64,000 bases of DNA, taken from positions 1-64,000 of the forward strand of contig DEJV01000033.1 of NCBI GenBank assembly GCA_002353525.1, given 5' to 3'. Made by a program: the position numbers and the translations under genes. A model generated the notes under the pieces. It saw only the letters and a program-made list of their open reading frames with translations. It made no database searches and had not been told where the DNA came from. The first letter of the stretch is position 1, and the number at the start of each line of letters is the position of its first letter. Shown piece after piece: positions 1-8,219 of this stretch. This DNA is from Prevotella sp. UBA2739 (GTDB lineage Bacteria > Bacteroidota > Bacteroidia > Bacteroidales > Bacteroidaceae).

Positions 1-1160
1 TCGTACTCCTGGGTGTTGATGGCGCCTACGAGCTTGTCCTTCACCTCGAAGGCGCTCATCTCCGGCTTCAGGTCGTAGGTGGCCACCTTGGGAGAGGGCA
101 CGAGTATGCGGTCCTCGCCTTCGAAGGGTGCCTCGCGACCGCCGTTGAAGAAGAACGTGACGTGGGCGTACTTCTCGGTCTCGGCCGTGTGGAGCTGCTT
201 CTTGCCCTGGCGCGAGAGATACTCGCCAAGCGTGTCTTCGACGTTCTCCTTCGGGAAGAGGATGTGCACGCCGGTGAACTTAGCGTCGTAGGGTGTCATG
301 CAGTAGTACTGCAGGCCGGGGATGGTCTTCATGCCCTGCTCGGTCAGGTCTTCCTGCGTGAGCACGGTGGTGAGCTCCTTGGCGCGGTCGTTGCGGAAGT
401 TGATGAAGATGACGACGTCGCCTTCCTCGATGCATCCGTTGACGGTGGCATTGTGGATAGGCTTGATGAACTCGTCGGTGACACCGTCGTCGTAAGACTC
501 CTGCATGGCCTGCACCATGTCGGTGGCCTGCTTGCCCTTGCCCTCAACGATGAGGTCGTAGCCCTCCTTGACACGCTCCCAGCGCTTGTCGCGGTCCATT
601 GCATAGAAACGGCCCACGATAGATGCGATGGCGGCATCGTTGTCGGCACATACCTGCGACACCTGCTCGATGAATCCCTTGCCCGAGTGGGGGTCGGTGT
701 CACGTCCGTCCATGTAGCAATGTACGAACACTTGGTTTTTCAGGCCGTAGGCCTTGCCAATCTCGATGAGTTTGAAGAGATGGTCGAGGCTGGAGTGCAC
801 GCCGCCATTAGAGGTCAGTCCCATGAGGTGCAGCTTCTTGCCCTTTTCCTTGGCGTATGTATAGGCCGCCTTCACCTGCGGGTTCTCCATGATGGATCCG
901 TCCTTGCAGGCGCGGTTGATTTTCACAAGATCCTGATAGACAACGCGTCCGGCACCAATGTTGAGGTGTCCCACCTCCGAGTTACCCATTTGTCCGTCGG
1001 GAAGACCCACGTCCTCACCGCTGGCCTGCAACTGCGAGTGTGCGCTAATTGCCGTTAAATAGTCGAGATAAGGCGTCGGCGTATTGAAGATGACGTCGCC
1101 CTTACCATGTTTTCCGATGCCCCATCCGTCGAGGATCATCAGCAATGCTTTCTTTGCCAT
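1..1160 (-). CDS. gpmI: 2,3-bisphosphoglycerate-independent phosphoglycerate mutase, 3' part cut by window edge
   Basis: Interconverts 3- and 2-phosphoglycerate in glycolysis and gluconeogenesis in the cytosol. Translation from the ATG at 1158-1160 begins MAKKALLMILDGWGIG, where the DGWG is the N-terminal metal-binding motif of the alkaline-phosphatase fold. It continues to MGNSEVGHLNIGAGRV, whose serine is the phosphoenzyme nucleophile of this family. The insert domain follows (HCYMDGRDTDP, GRFYAMDRDKRWER), again typical of cofactor-independent enzymes. About 386 of roughly 505 codons are present and the reading frame is open to base 1. The gene is divergent from the LQDIL-repeat gene, and a minus-strand TAATTTTG at 1207-1200 is a good promoter candidate. 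Identification is secure; only the C-terminus lies outside the window. Confidence 0.96.
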   Translation of the reverse strand, partial: MAKKALLMILDGWGIGKHGKGDVIFNTPTPYLDYLTAISAHSQLQASGEDVGLPDGQMGNSEVGHLNIGAGRVVYQDLVKINRACKDGSIMENPQVKAAYTYAKEKGKKLHLMGLTSNGGVHSSLDHLFKLIEIGKAYGLKNQVFVHCYMDGRDTDPHSGKGFIEQVSQVCADNDAAIASIVGRFYAMDRDKRWERVKEGYDLIVEGKGKQATDMVQAMQESYDDGVTDEFIKPIHNATVNGCIEEGDVVIFINFRNDRAKELTTVLTQEDLTEQGMKTIPGLQYYCMTPYDAKFTGVHILFPKENVEDTLGEYLSRQGKKQLHTAETEKYAHVTFFFNGGREAPFEGEDRILVPSPKVATYDLKPEMSAFEVKDKLVGAINTQEY

Positions 1161-1199
1161 AAAAAAACTATATTTTTAAAAATTCGAATTTTCAGTGTG

Positions 1200-1207
1200 C
1201 AAAATTA
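1200..1207 (-). promoter_or_regulatory. Bacteroidetes-type -7 element for gpmI
   Basis: The minus strand reads TAATTTTG, matching TAnnTTTG, about 40 bp before the gpmI ATG. A TTGG lies about 19 bp further upstream and may be the -33 element. Confidence 0.55.
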
Positions 1208-1239
1208 CTATTTTATTAGGTATTATCCAAATATTTTGC

Positions 1240-1247
1240 TATTTTTG
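1240..1247 (+). promoter_or_regulatory. Bacteroidetes-type -7 element for the LQDIL/TerB unit
   Basis: TATTTTTG matches TAnnTTTG and lies 36 bp before the ATG at 1284. It sits back to back with the gpmI promoter, so the two start regions share about 50 bp. Confidence 0.55.
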
Positions 1248-1283
1248 CAGCAATCTTTCGAATATAAACTAAACACTAAATCT

Positions 1284-1853
1284 ATGGGAAGTTTTTTAGA
1301 GAACATTATCAAGAACGCTGGCCTGGGCTCTATTCTGGGCGGTGCTGCCAGCCAAGGTGAGAGCGGCGAAGGCGGTTCGCTGCAGGACATTCTGAAGCAG
1401 ATTGGTGCTGGCGACGGTAATTTCGACGCTGGTGCCGTGACCGGTGCTAACGACGAAGAGGCTGTAGAGGCTGAGGCTCCTGCTGCCGGTGGCATTAACC
1501 TGCAAGACATTCTGGGCAAGCTCGGCGGGGCTGTGGCCGGAGGTAATATCAATCTGCAAGACATCCTGGGCAAGCTGGGCGCCGGCAGGGCTGTCGTGGC
1601 CGACGAGGATGTAGCCGCTGAAGAGGAAGAGGTTGTTGAGGAAGAAGAGGTGGTAGAGGAAGAGGCCGGTGCTCCTGCTGCCGGTGGCATCAATCTACAA
1701 GACATTCTGGGCAAGGTGCTTGCCGGAGGCGGACTGGGCAGTCTGGCCACAGGCGCTATCAACATTATCAACATTGCCAAGAGCGTGTTCGGCAACCGTG
1801 CCGGTGTGATGGCTGAGCAGCCTGCTGACGATGAATTTGAGGAGGTAAAATAA
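1284..1853 (+). CDS. unknown cytosolic protein with four LQDIL motifs and an acidic segment
   Basis: I do not recognise this 189-residue protein. The start at 1284 (MGSFLENIIKNAG) is chosen because it follows the promoter at 1240; upstream in-frame codons would lie within or before that promoter. It has no signal peptide. The motif LQDIL(G/K)K occurs at about residues 33, 73, 91 and 138, the last three as (G)INLQDILGK, separated by Gly/Ala-rich linkers. Residues 112-127 are almost entirely Glu and Val. A hydrophobic stretch (GAINIINIAKSVFG) lies near 158-170. Repeats are also visible in the DNA (1490-1530, 1545-1580, 1680-1715), so they probably arose by duplication. It is followed 17 bp later by a TerB-like gene. 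The Gly/Leu/Ile-rich style is slightly like DUF937/YidB proteins, but I would not assign it there. Confidence 0.8.
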   Translation: MGSFLENIIKNAGLGSILGGAASQGESGEGGSLQDILKQIGAGDGNFDAGAVTGANDEEAVEAEAPAAGGINLQDILGKLGGAVAGGNINLQDILGKLGAGRAVVADEDVAAEEEEVVEEEEVVEEEAGAPAAGGINLQDILGKVLAGGGLGSLATGAINIINIAKSVFGNRAGVMAEQPADDEFEEVK

Positions 1854-1870
1854 TAAAAGGAGGGACAACA

Positions 1871-2239
1871 ATGGAAAAAATATTCGAGATTATCAAGCTG
1901 ACCGCCAAGACCGGTCTGATGTTTGCCAATTGCGACGGTGTGTATAGCGACCGTGAGAAAGATTTCATCGAGGGATTTATTGCCGGCATCGAGCAGTTTG
2001 GCGATGTGGACGAGCAGCTGAAGGCCGAAGTGCGCGACACGCTGAACCACCCGTATGAGCTCTATCCCATTATCGGGGAGACCAAGGCATTCCTCGACGG
2101 ATTCAACGTGCTGGAGAAAGCTGTCATCCTGCGTTCGATCAACGACTTTGCCAAGAAGGTGATCATGGCCGACGGCACTGCCAAGGAGGCCGAGAAGAAG
2201 AACTACGACATCTGGGCCCGCGAACTGGGAATAAAATAA
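1871..2239 (+). CDS. TerB-like protein
   Basis: This 122-residue all-alpha protein has the features of the TerB/DjlA-N superfamily. An early helix ends in MFANCDGVYSDREKDFI, the usual DG-x-(Y/I)-S-x-x-E motif, and a second acidic helix pair near the end reads IMADGTAKEAEKKN. TerB domains bind metal ions and are linked to tellurite resistance and membrane-stress complexes; no other ter genes are seen here, so a stress role is inference. No signal peptide is present. The start at 1871 follows AAGGAGGGAC, a strong Shine-Dalgarno match that is unusual in this phylum. It lies 17 bp after the LQDIL-repeat gene and just before a terminator, so the two genes form one unit. Confidence 0.8.
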   Translation: MEKIFEIIKLTAKTGLMFANCDGVYSDREKDFIEGFIAGIEQFGDVDEQLKAEVRDTLNHPYELYPIIGETKAFLDGFNVLEKAVILRSINDFAKKVIMADGTAKEAEKKNYDIWARELGIK

Positions 2240-2244
2240 GAAAA

Positions 2245-2286
2245 AAGAAGCCCCCCATATTGCCCCCGAGGGGGCTTCTTTTGTTT
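2245..2286 (+). terminator. rho-independent terminator of the LQDIL/TerB unit
   Basis: GAAGCCCCC and GGGGGCTTC form a GC-rich hairpin followed by TTTTGTTTTT, starting 6 bp after the TerB-like stop codon. Confidence 0.9.
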
Positions 2287-2303
2287 TTACAAGTTCCTAA
2301 CTG

Positions 2304-2432
2304 AAGTTTCGGAGGTACGAAGGTGCGAGGGCGCGAAGGTACGAGAATACCCTTTTCTGCGCCTGTTTGCATTTAATAAGTGAGAGTATTCTCGCACCCT
2401 CGCACCCTCGTACCTTCGTACCTCCGAAACTT
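2304..2432. repeat. large inverted repeat built of 8-bp GGTRCGAR units, copy 1
   Basis: Two arms of about 47 bp (2304-2350 and 2386-2432) are near-perfect inverted copies around a 35-bp centre. Each arm is itself a tandem run of octamers of the form GGTACGAA, GGTGCGAG and similar, ending in GAATAC on the inner side and AGTTTCGGA on the outer side. It lies between the convergent TerB-like and GH43 genes. A related copy is at 36080-36253, also between convergent genes. It has no coding potential that I can support. Confidence 0.85.
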
Positions 2433-2452
2433 GAATAATCCTTCATTCTCAA

Positions 2453-4117
2453 TTATTTCGCTGTTGCGTAAAGACCGATGCAAGCACCGATGAATCCGCC
2501 AGAACGGGCGGTGCTGAGGTTGACGGCATCAACACCGGCAGCCAAGGTGCGCCATTCGCCCTGCTCACGATAGAAGAACGAGTAGTAGCGACCATCGCCC
2601 TCAATCTTCAGTTGCAGTTTGCCGTTGCCCTGCAGGAATGCTGAGCCGATGAGCACCTTTTCTTTCTCTGCGCGCACGAGCGTGACGGCAGGACGGCCGT
2701 TGAGCATGGTCTTGCCCAACACAAAGTTGTAGTGTTCGTTTTGCAACAATGCCATTCCAGCCACATCCTTGTCGGAACGCGGAATGAACGTCACCTCGGT
2801 CTCTGCGGCAAAGGTGGTGTGCTGCTGGCGGCAGAAAAGGGCCGAAAGCGGTTTCAGTTCGCTGATGTCGGCATCAGAAGGCGTGATGACCAGGGCTCCG
2901 TTGCCCCATTTGAAACGGTTCATCTCCGGATTGCGCAGGAAGATCCATCGCATGTTCAGCTCTTCGGTATCAAACTTGTCGGTATAGCTGAAGTTGCCGG
3001 TGAGCTGGACACTCGTTGACTTAGGTTGCAGACCAGGCTTGCTGACCACTGTGGGCAGCGCCTTTCCTTTCTCCAGAATCTCGGGCCATCCGTCTTTCCA
3101 TGTGACGGGCAGCATGTAGGTGTCGCGGCCGGTGTTGTAGAACGGGCCCTCGTAGGCACGACATCCCAGAAATACAGCCCACCAGCGTCCCTGCTTATCT
3201 TGTACAAGATCGGCATGACCGGTGCTGGTGACGATGTCAGGACGGTTGGGGTCTACACCCGTGCGCTGGGTGAGGATGGGGTTGTTGGGACACTCCTCCC
3301 ACGATGCCGGATTCATGATGTCGGACTTTACTGGTGCACGCAGGATGACCTCGCTGTGCCAGTCGCCCGTGCCACCCTCGGCACACATCAGATAATAGTA
3401 TTTTCCGATGCGGTAGAGATGAGGACCCTCAATCCAGATGGGGCGTGCCTCTACATGGGTGCCGCCGCGCACAATCTGGCGGTATGTGCCCACGATGCTG
3501 TCACCCTTGGTGTCGAAACGGAAAATGCGAATGGCACGCTGTCCCTCATAGTCGGCACCGCCGTCAACGGGTCCGTTGTGGACAATGTAGGCCTGTCCGT
3601 CTTTATCGAAGAAGAACGAGGGGTCTATACCGTCGATTTGCGGCAGGCGGATGGGATCGCTCCAGCCGGCATGCGGGTCTTTGGTCTTGACAAAGAAGTT
3701 GCCCATGCGCATGCTGGTGGTAATCATGTAGTAGGTCTTGTTCTTCGGGTTGTACTTGATGTCGGGTGCGAAGATGCCGCGCGACACCCCCTGTCCGTCG
3801 AGTGGCAGTTGGGAGGGACGGTCGAGCACATGGCCAATCTGCTGCCAGTTCACCAGGTCGTCGCTCTCGAAGATGGGCACGCCCGGGAAGAAGGCAAACG
3901 ACGAGTTGACCAGATAGAACTTATTGCCTACCCTGCAGAACGAAGGGTCGGGATAGAAACCCGCCAGGATGGGATTCAGATACTGACTCGTAGGGTCTAT
4001 CTTCTTATCGAAACGCGTGTCGTTGCCCTTATAATTAAAATAGGTGAAGGTGGCATTTTGTGCACCCGCAGTCAGCATCGTCGCTGCTGCCAGGATGGTG
4101 AAAAGAATCTTTTTCAT
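2453..4117 (-). CDS. GH43 family secreted beta-xylosidase / alpha-L-arabinofuranosidase
   Basis: A 554-residue glycoside hydrolase with a signal peptide (MKKILFTILAAATMLTAGAQ). The five-bladed GH43 domain shows the three acidic positions of the family: Asp57 in FYPDPS (general base), Asp165 in GIDPSFFFD (pKa modulator) and Glu230 in IEGPHLY (general acid). The sequence around Asp57 and the following FPGVPIFES resembles xylan-active members. A C-terminal region from about residue 370 is likely the concanavalin-like beta-sandwich found in GH43 xylosidases. It starts 57 bp after the GH3 gene and is probably co-transcribed with it, so the pair likely trims xylo-oligosaccharides or arabinoxylan in the periplasm. 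The exact substrate cannot be set from sequence alone. Confidence 0.9.
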   Translation of the reverse strand: MKKILFTILAAATMLTAGAQNATFTYFNYKGNDTRFDKKIDPTSQYLNPILAGFYPDPSFCRVGNKFYLVNSSFAFFPGVPIFESDDLVNWQQIGHVLDRPSQLPLDGQGVSRGIFAPDIKYNPKNKTYYMITTSMRMGNFFVKTKDPHAGWSDPIRLPQIDGIDPSFFFDKDGQAYIVHNGPVDGGADYEGQRAIRIFRFDTKGDSIVGTYRQIVRGGTHVEARPIWIEGPHLYRIGKYYYLMCAEGGTGDWHSEVILRAPVKSDIMNPASWEECPNNPILTQRTGVDPNRPDIVTSTGHADLVQDKQGRWWAVFLGCRAYEGPFYNTGRDTYMLPVTWKDGWPEILEKGKALPTVVSKPGLQPKSTSVQLTGNFSYTDKFDTEELNMRWIFLRNPEMNRFKWGNGALVITPSDADISELKPLSALFCRQQHTTFAAETEVTFIPRSDKDVAGMALLQNEHYNFVLGKTMLNGRPAVTLVRAEKEKVLIGSAFLQGNGKLQLKIEGDGRYYSFFYREQGEWRTLAAGVDAVNLSTARSGGFIGACIGLYATAK

Positions 4118-4174
4118 ATCGTAGTATTTTTGTTTTATTTTGTTTTCTAGGGATTTGCAGAATCAGTGACACCT

Positions 4175-6751
4175 TTATTTCAAGGTGACGGTGAGGCGCT
4201 TCAGGTCGGATGGTTGCGAGCTGTTGCCATAGAGAACCTCGTAGTTGCCAGCCTTGGTGCGCATGGTGTTGGTCTCGGTGTCGAAAAACTCGAACGACTG
4301 CGGGGTGAGCTGCAGTTGGGTGCTGGCTGTCTGACCGGCTTTCACCGCCACACGACTGAAGGCACGAAGCGACTTCAGCGGTCCGTCGTTGTCGGCCATG
4401 TTGCGGATATACACCTGCACCACCTCAACGCCGTCGCGCTGGCCTGTGTTGCTGACAGGAACGGTGAGCGTGTAGTTGCCATCCTGGCCGCTGATGTTGG
4501 CCTGGCCAATCTGGAACTGGGTATAGCTCTTGCCATAGCCGAAGGAAAACAGTGGGTCGTCGAAATAGCGGTAGGTGCGGCCGCGCATGGAGTAGTCCTC
4601 GTAGTCGGGCAGTTGCGCAGATGACTTATAGAAGGTGACAGGCAGTTTGCCACAAGGGTTGTAGTCGCCAAACAATACGTCGGCTACAGCCTGTCCGCCC
4701 TCCTGTCCGGCATACCATGCCTGCACGATGGCATCGCAGTTCTCAGTCTCGGGCTGCAGGGCAATGGCCGATCCCGAGCAGCACACGAAGATGACCGTCT
4801 TGCCAGCCTGTTTCAGTGCCTTCAGGAAGTTGCGCTGTACACGTGGCAACTCGATGTGGGTGCGGTCGCCGCCACGGAAGCCATCGATGTTGACGGGCAT
4901 CTCCTCACCCTCGAGGGCTGCCGATATGCCTCCCACGAAGATTACCTTGTCGATGCCTTGCAGTTCGCGGATGGCAGCCTCGTAGTCGATGGGCAGCTCG
5001 CGGGCCACATTGATTTTCAGGTTGGCGCCCCATGTCTTCACGAATTGGAAACGCACCTCTATCTGGTATTGTTTGCCGCGCTCAGCTTGGATGGCCGTGC
5101 GGGTGGGGGTAGTGCGCCACGTGTGCATCTTCACTTTCTGCTCGCCGTTGATAAAGACCTCGAAGTGGCCGCAGCCCTCAACGTTCACTACATATTCGCC
5201 ACTCTCGGTGGGCGTGAATACCGTCTCGTAACGGGCCGAGAAGTCTTCAACAGACACGCCGGGCGCAAAATTGTGCATGCCGGCGGTGGTCACGGCCAGG
5301 GGAGAGGTGTATTGCTGGGTGCACACAGGTTTTCCCTCCATCTCGGTGTTGTTCCAGAAGGTGCCGCGCAGACCTTTCTTTCCGCCCGCGGCACACTGTG
5401 TGGGCAGCAGACAATGCATCACACGGTCGTAGGTAAGGTCGCATCCCGGCATGTATTTCAGTCGTTTTTGTTTGGTCTTGATGCCGTCGAGAATGGTGAT
5501 GGTACGGTTGGGCGTGCCGTTGTAGTTGCCCCACATGAGCGGCTCATCGTCGGCATTCGGTCCGATGACGGCAATGCGCTCTTTGTTTTTGCGCAGGGGC
5601 AGCACGTCGTTTTTGTTCTGTAACAGCACAATGGTCTGCCGCGCCATGTCGAGAGCCCTCTGGCGGTGCTCCTTGCAGTCCATTACGGAATAAGGAATCT
5701 TCGACCATTCCACCAGTGCGGGGTCGTCCATCTCGCCCAGGTCGAAACGGCCCTCCAGCAGTCGCAGCACGTGTTTGTCGACTTCCTGTTCGCTGATAAG
5801 TCCACGTTGCACCGCCTCGGGAATGCTCTTATAGGCATAGCCGAAACCACATTCCACGTCGGTGCCGGCCAGTGTGGCCTTGGCAGAGGCGTGAACAGCA
5901 TCGGAAGAACTCTTATGACTGCTGTAGAAGTCGGTCACCGCACCGCAGTCGCTCACCACGAGATACTGAAATCCCCACTCATCGCGCAGAATCTGCTGCA
6001 ACAGCCGCTGCGATCCACAGCAGGGATCGTCGTCGAGCCGTTGGTAGGCACACATCACCTCGCGCACCTTGGCATCCTGCACCAGCGTCTTGAAGGCCGG
6101 CATGTAGGTCTCCCACAGGTCGCGCGCCGACACATCGGTCAGGTTGGCAGTGTGGCGGGTATATTCCGGACCGCTATGTACGGCATAGTGCTTGGCACAA
6201 GCCCACAACTTGCGATACTTCGACGACTCAGGTCCCTGCAGTCCGCGCACCACCTGAGTGCCCATCACCGAGGTGAGATAAGGGTCTTCGCCGTAGGTCT
6301 CCTGTCCGCGGCCCCACCGTGGGTCACGGAAGATGTTGACGTTGGGCGTCCATACCGACAGACTGTGGAACTTCTCGTCCTCGCCGCCGTTCATCATGCG
6401 GTGATGATATTGTGCGCGCATCTCGGTGCTGGCCGCATCGAACACCTTATATAATAAGCCGGGGTTCCACGAGGCCGCCATGGCAATAGGCTCGGGAAAT
6501 ACCGTCACATTGCCCATGTTGGCAGCACCGTGCAGAGCCTCGCTCCACCAGAAAAACTTCTTGATGCCCAACCGCGGAATGGCAGGACTCTCGTCTTGCA
6601 TGAGCAAGGCTTTCTCTTCGAGCGTCAGACGTGAGCACAGATCGCGGGCGCGTTCCTTAGCGCTGAGGTTTGGATTCTGATAAGGCAACTGTTGTGCAGA
6701 AAGGCTCACGACAACCATTGCCATTGCTAAAAACAATACAGTACGTTTCAT
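4175..6751 (-). CDS. GH3 family beta-xylosidase/beta-glucosidase with PA14-like insert
   Basis: An 858-residue exported GH3 enzyme. I place the start at 6751 (MKRTVLFLAMAMVVVSLSAQ), which gives a clean signal peptide; the upstream in-frame extension crosses the promoter at 6788. The N-terminal TIM-barrel domain contains VVSDCGAV with the expected nucleophile at Asp268. SDCGA is the form common in bacterial beta-xylosidases. The second alpha/beta domain is interrupted by a PA14-like module (about residues 460-600, GEYVVNVEGCGHFEVFING). A C-terminal Fn3-like domain (SNTGQRDGVEVVQVYI) closes the protein. Its neighbour 57 bp downstream is a GH43, supporting a shared role in hemicellulose breakdown. 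Confidence 0.92.
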   Translation of the reverse strand: MKRTVLFLAMAMVVVSLSAQQLPYQNPNLSAKERARDLCSRLTLEEKALLMQDESPAIPRLGIKKFFWWSEALHGAANMGNVTVFPEPIAMAASWNPGLLYKVFDAASTEMRAQYHHRMMNGGEDEKFHSLSVWTPNVNIFRDPRWGRGQETYGEDPYLTSVMGTQVVRGLQGPESSKYRKLWACAKHYAVHSGPEYTRHTANLTDVSARDLWETYMPAFKTLVQDAKVREVMCAYQRLDDDPCCGSQRLLQQILRDEWGFQYLVVSDCGAVTDFYSSHKSSSDAVHASAKATLAGTDVECGFGYAYKSIPEAVQRGLISEQEVDKHVLRLLEGRFDLGEMDDPALVEWSKIPYSVMDCKEHRQRALDMARQTIVLLQNKNDVLPLRKNKERIAVIGPNADDEPLMWGNYNGTPNRTITILDGIKTKQKRLKYMPGCDLTYDRVMHCLLPTQCAAGGKKGLRGTFWNNTEMEGKPVCTQQYTSPLAVTTAGMHNFAPGVSVEDFSARYETVFTPTESGEYVVNVEGCGHFEVFINGEQKVKMHTWRTTPTRTAIQAERGKQYQIEVRFQFVKTWGANLKINVARELPIDYEAAIRELQGIDKVIFVGGISAALEGEEMPVNIDGFRGGDRTHIELPRVQRNFLKALKQAGKTVIFVCCSGSAIALQPETENCDAIVQAWYAGQEGGQAVADVLFGDYNPCGKLPVTFYKSSAQLPDYEDYSMRGRTYRYFDDPLFSFGYGKSYTQFQIGQANISGQDGNYTLTVPVSNTGQRDGVEVVQVYIRNMADNDGPLKSLRAFSRVAVKAGQTASTQLQLTPQSFEFFDTETNTMRTKAGNYEVLYGNSSQPSDLKRLTVTLK

Positions 6752-6780
6752 GCTCTTTGATATCAAATGATTTTCTAGTG

Positions 6781-6788
6781 CAAAGATA
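6781..6788 (-). promoter_or_regulatory. Bacteroidetes-type -7 element for the GH3-GH43 operon
   Basis: The minus strand reads TATCTTTG, 30 bp before the GH3 start codon. No clear -33 element was seen. Confidence 0.55.
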
Positions 6789-6932
6789 CTATAGAAAGGC
6801 TTTATCTCTTTTTTTTTCCGTAACACGTTTTTATCGAATTGTTGCGAAAAGGAAACAATTTGCAAAAAAAGATGGGAAATTGTGAAACTTTTTGCGCCTC
6901 ACTTGCGTCTAACGAATAAAATAATCCAAAAA

Positions 6933-7688
6933 ATGAATCAAGTGATGAAGAAAAAACTGTCTTTTGTGGCTGTTGCCATCATGAGTATGGTGACCTTGGC
7001 CTCGTGTATGGAAGTGCATTTAGGTTATGGCATGGGCAAAAAACTGAAGCCGAGTAAGAATGTGGTGTCCGTGCAGTATCAACAAAACGCCTTTGAGGCC
7101 GTCGACCTCGATATTGTTGCCTCGGTGGTATTTGTGCAAGGCAACGAGTCGAAGGTGGTGCTCACGGCTCCCGACAATTACATTGAGTTGTTCCAGTTTG
7201 AGAACAAAGACGGCGAACTGAAGGTGAAGTTTGCAAAAAGAAACGTCAACATTGAGCCTAAAAATGTGCGCCTGGTTGTCTATTCGCCCCGTCTGACCAA
7301 GCTGGTGAACAGTGGCGTGGCTCAAGTTCACATCAAGAAGCTCAACACAGAAAGTCTGAAACTCGACAATTCTGGTGTGGGTAGCATGAAAGTGGAAGGC
7401 TTGCAGGCACAGGCGGTTGATGTAGACTGCAGTGGTGTGGGTGGTGTGACCGTGGCTGGAAAGGCCGGCTCAGTGGCCCTCGACTGTAGCGGAGTGGGTA
7501 GCATTCATGCCGATGAGCTCGAAGGGCAGGCTGTTGAGGCCTACGTGAGTGGCGTGGGCGGCATCAAATGCTGGGCCACCGAGTCGCTGAAAGGCGATGT
7601 GAGCGGTGTGGGTTCGCTGAAATATAAAGGGAACCTGAAAGCAAAAGATCTGCACCGGAGTGGGGTAGGCTCTGTGTCGCAGCTATGA
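6933..7688 (+). CDS. DUF2807 (GIN-type adhesin head) lipoprotein
   Basis: A roughly 251-residue lipoprotein of unknown function. The signal peptide ends in a lipobox (MVTLASC). The mature part has a beta-helix character, with regularly spaced SGVG(S/G) turns (DNSGVGSMK, DCSGVGGVT, DCSGVGSIH, YVSGVGGIK, DVSGVGSLK, HRSGVGSVS) about 18-21 residues apart, which is characteristic of the DUF2807 putative adhesin-head family. The start at 6933 (MNQVMKKKLSF) or at 6945 (MKKKLSF) is equally plausible; the extra residues upstream do not look like part of a signal peptide. It is divergent from the GH3 operon and is followed by a 530-bp gap. Confidence 0.85.
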   Translation: MNQVMKKKLSFVAVAIMSMVTLASCMEVHLGYGMGKKLKPSKNVVSVQYQQNAFEAVDLDIVASVVFVQGNESKVVLTAPDNYIELFQFENKDGELKVKFAKRNVNIEPKNVRLVVYSPRLTKLVNSGVAQVHIKKLNTESLKLDNSGVGSMKVEGLQAQAVDVDCSGVGGVTVAGKAGSVALDCSGVGSIHADELEGQAVEAYVSGVGGIKCWATESLKGDVSGVGSLKYKGNLKAKDLHRSGVGSVSQL

Positions 7689-7857
7689 GCGGATGGTCTC
7701 TCTTTCTGTGCTCGCTGTGGCATAGAAGGGGGAGACCATGAATAATGCATGTGCAATGTGCGCGAAATGGCCAACTTTCAATTAGAAACTTTTTTAGTTT
7801 TAAAAGCAATAATTATAAGCAAAAGAGTGATAAAAATAAGGTTTTGATACAATTTTA

Positions 7858-7873
7858 CTTGATTTAAATCAAG
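7858..7873. promoter_or_regulatory. perfect FNR/CRP-type palindrome
   Basis: CTTGATTTAAATCAAG is a 16-bp perfect palindrome whose core TTGAT-N4-ATCAA is an exact match to the FNR consensus known from enterobacteria. It is centred about 80 bp before the predicted start of the small RNA at about 7946. Which regulator binds here is inference. Confidence 0.6.
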
Positions 7874-7909
7874 AAATTGTCCTTTTTACACTATTTTCTT
7901 TCGCAAATG

Positions 7910-7940
7910 TTTGGAGGTTTGGAAAAATGTCGTACCTTTG
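7910..7940 (+). promoter_or_regulatory. Bacteroidetes-type promoter of predicted small RNA
   Basis: TTTG (7910-7913), a 19-bp spacer and TACCTTTG (7933-7940) match the primary sigma factor promoter of this phylum at both elements. No open reading frame starts downstream before the terminator. Confidence 0.8.
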
Positions 7941-7945
7941 CAATG

Positions 7946-8010
7946 TGTTTTTCATAGTATTAGATTTAAGGTTAACAAGGTTGGTGTACGGCGGTACACC
8001 ATTTTTTTTT
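7946..8010 (+). ncRNA. predicted free-standing small RNA of about 65 nt
   Basis: The transcript is defined by the two-element promoter at 7910-7940 and by a hairpin GGTGTAC/GTACACC (7983-7989 with 7994-8000, loop GGCG) followed by nine T, a strong intrinsic terminator. The 5' part is A/T-rich and unstructured (TTTTTCATAGTATTAGATT), as in a base-pairing region. There is no reading frame of useful length. The aquaporin gene downstream has its own promoter, so this is more likely an independent RNA than a leader. The layout resembles short paralogous small RNAs described in Bacteroides, but that is recall and not a match I could verify. Confidence 0.6.
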
Positions 8011-8150
8011 GCCCTTATCTCTCGTGTTTATGAGGTTTTTGCTATTGCCGAAGGTTGCGGCAGTGCCGATATGACTCCTTCTGATACTCGCAAAAAGTAG
8101 GTAAAATGAGGAAGGAATGAAAACGAAAGTAAAATTTTTGTCAAAAAATG

Positions 8151-8181
8151 TTGCAACCTATTTATTTTTTTCTTATTTTTG
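8151..8181 (+). promoter_or_regulatory. promoter of the aquaporin gene
   Basis: TTGC (8151-8154), 19 bp, then TATTTTTG (8174-8181), 38 bp before the aquaporin ATG. Confidence 0.65.
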
Positions 8182-8219
8182 CAGACAGTAGTAAGTACAA
8201 TTAGTTATCTTAAAACAAA

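Noticed and set aside
162..1058. 298-residue open frame on the plus strand at the left edge
   Set aside because: The minus strand encodes gpmI over the same bases with intact family motifs.
7689..7760. GGTCTC...GAGACC inverted repeat after the DUF2807 gene as a terminator
   Set aside because: The loop is long and no T-run follows, so support is weak.
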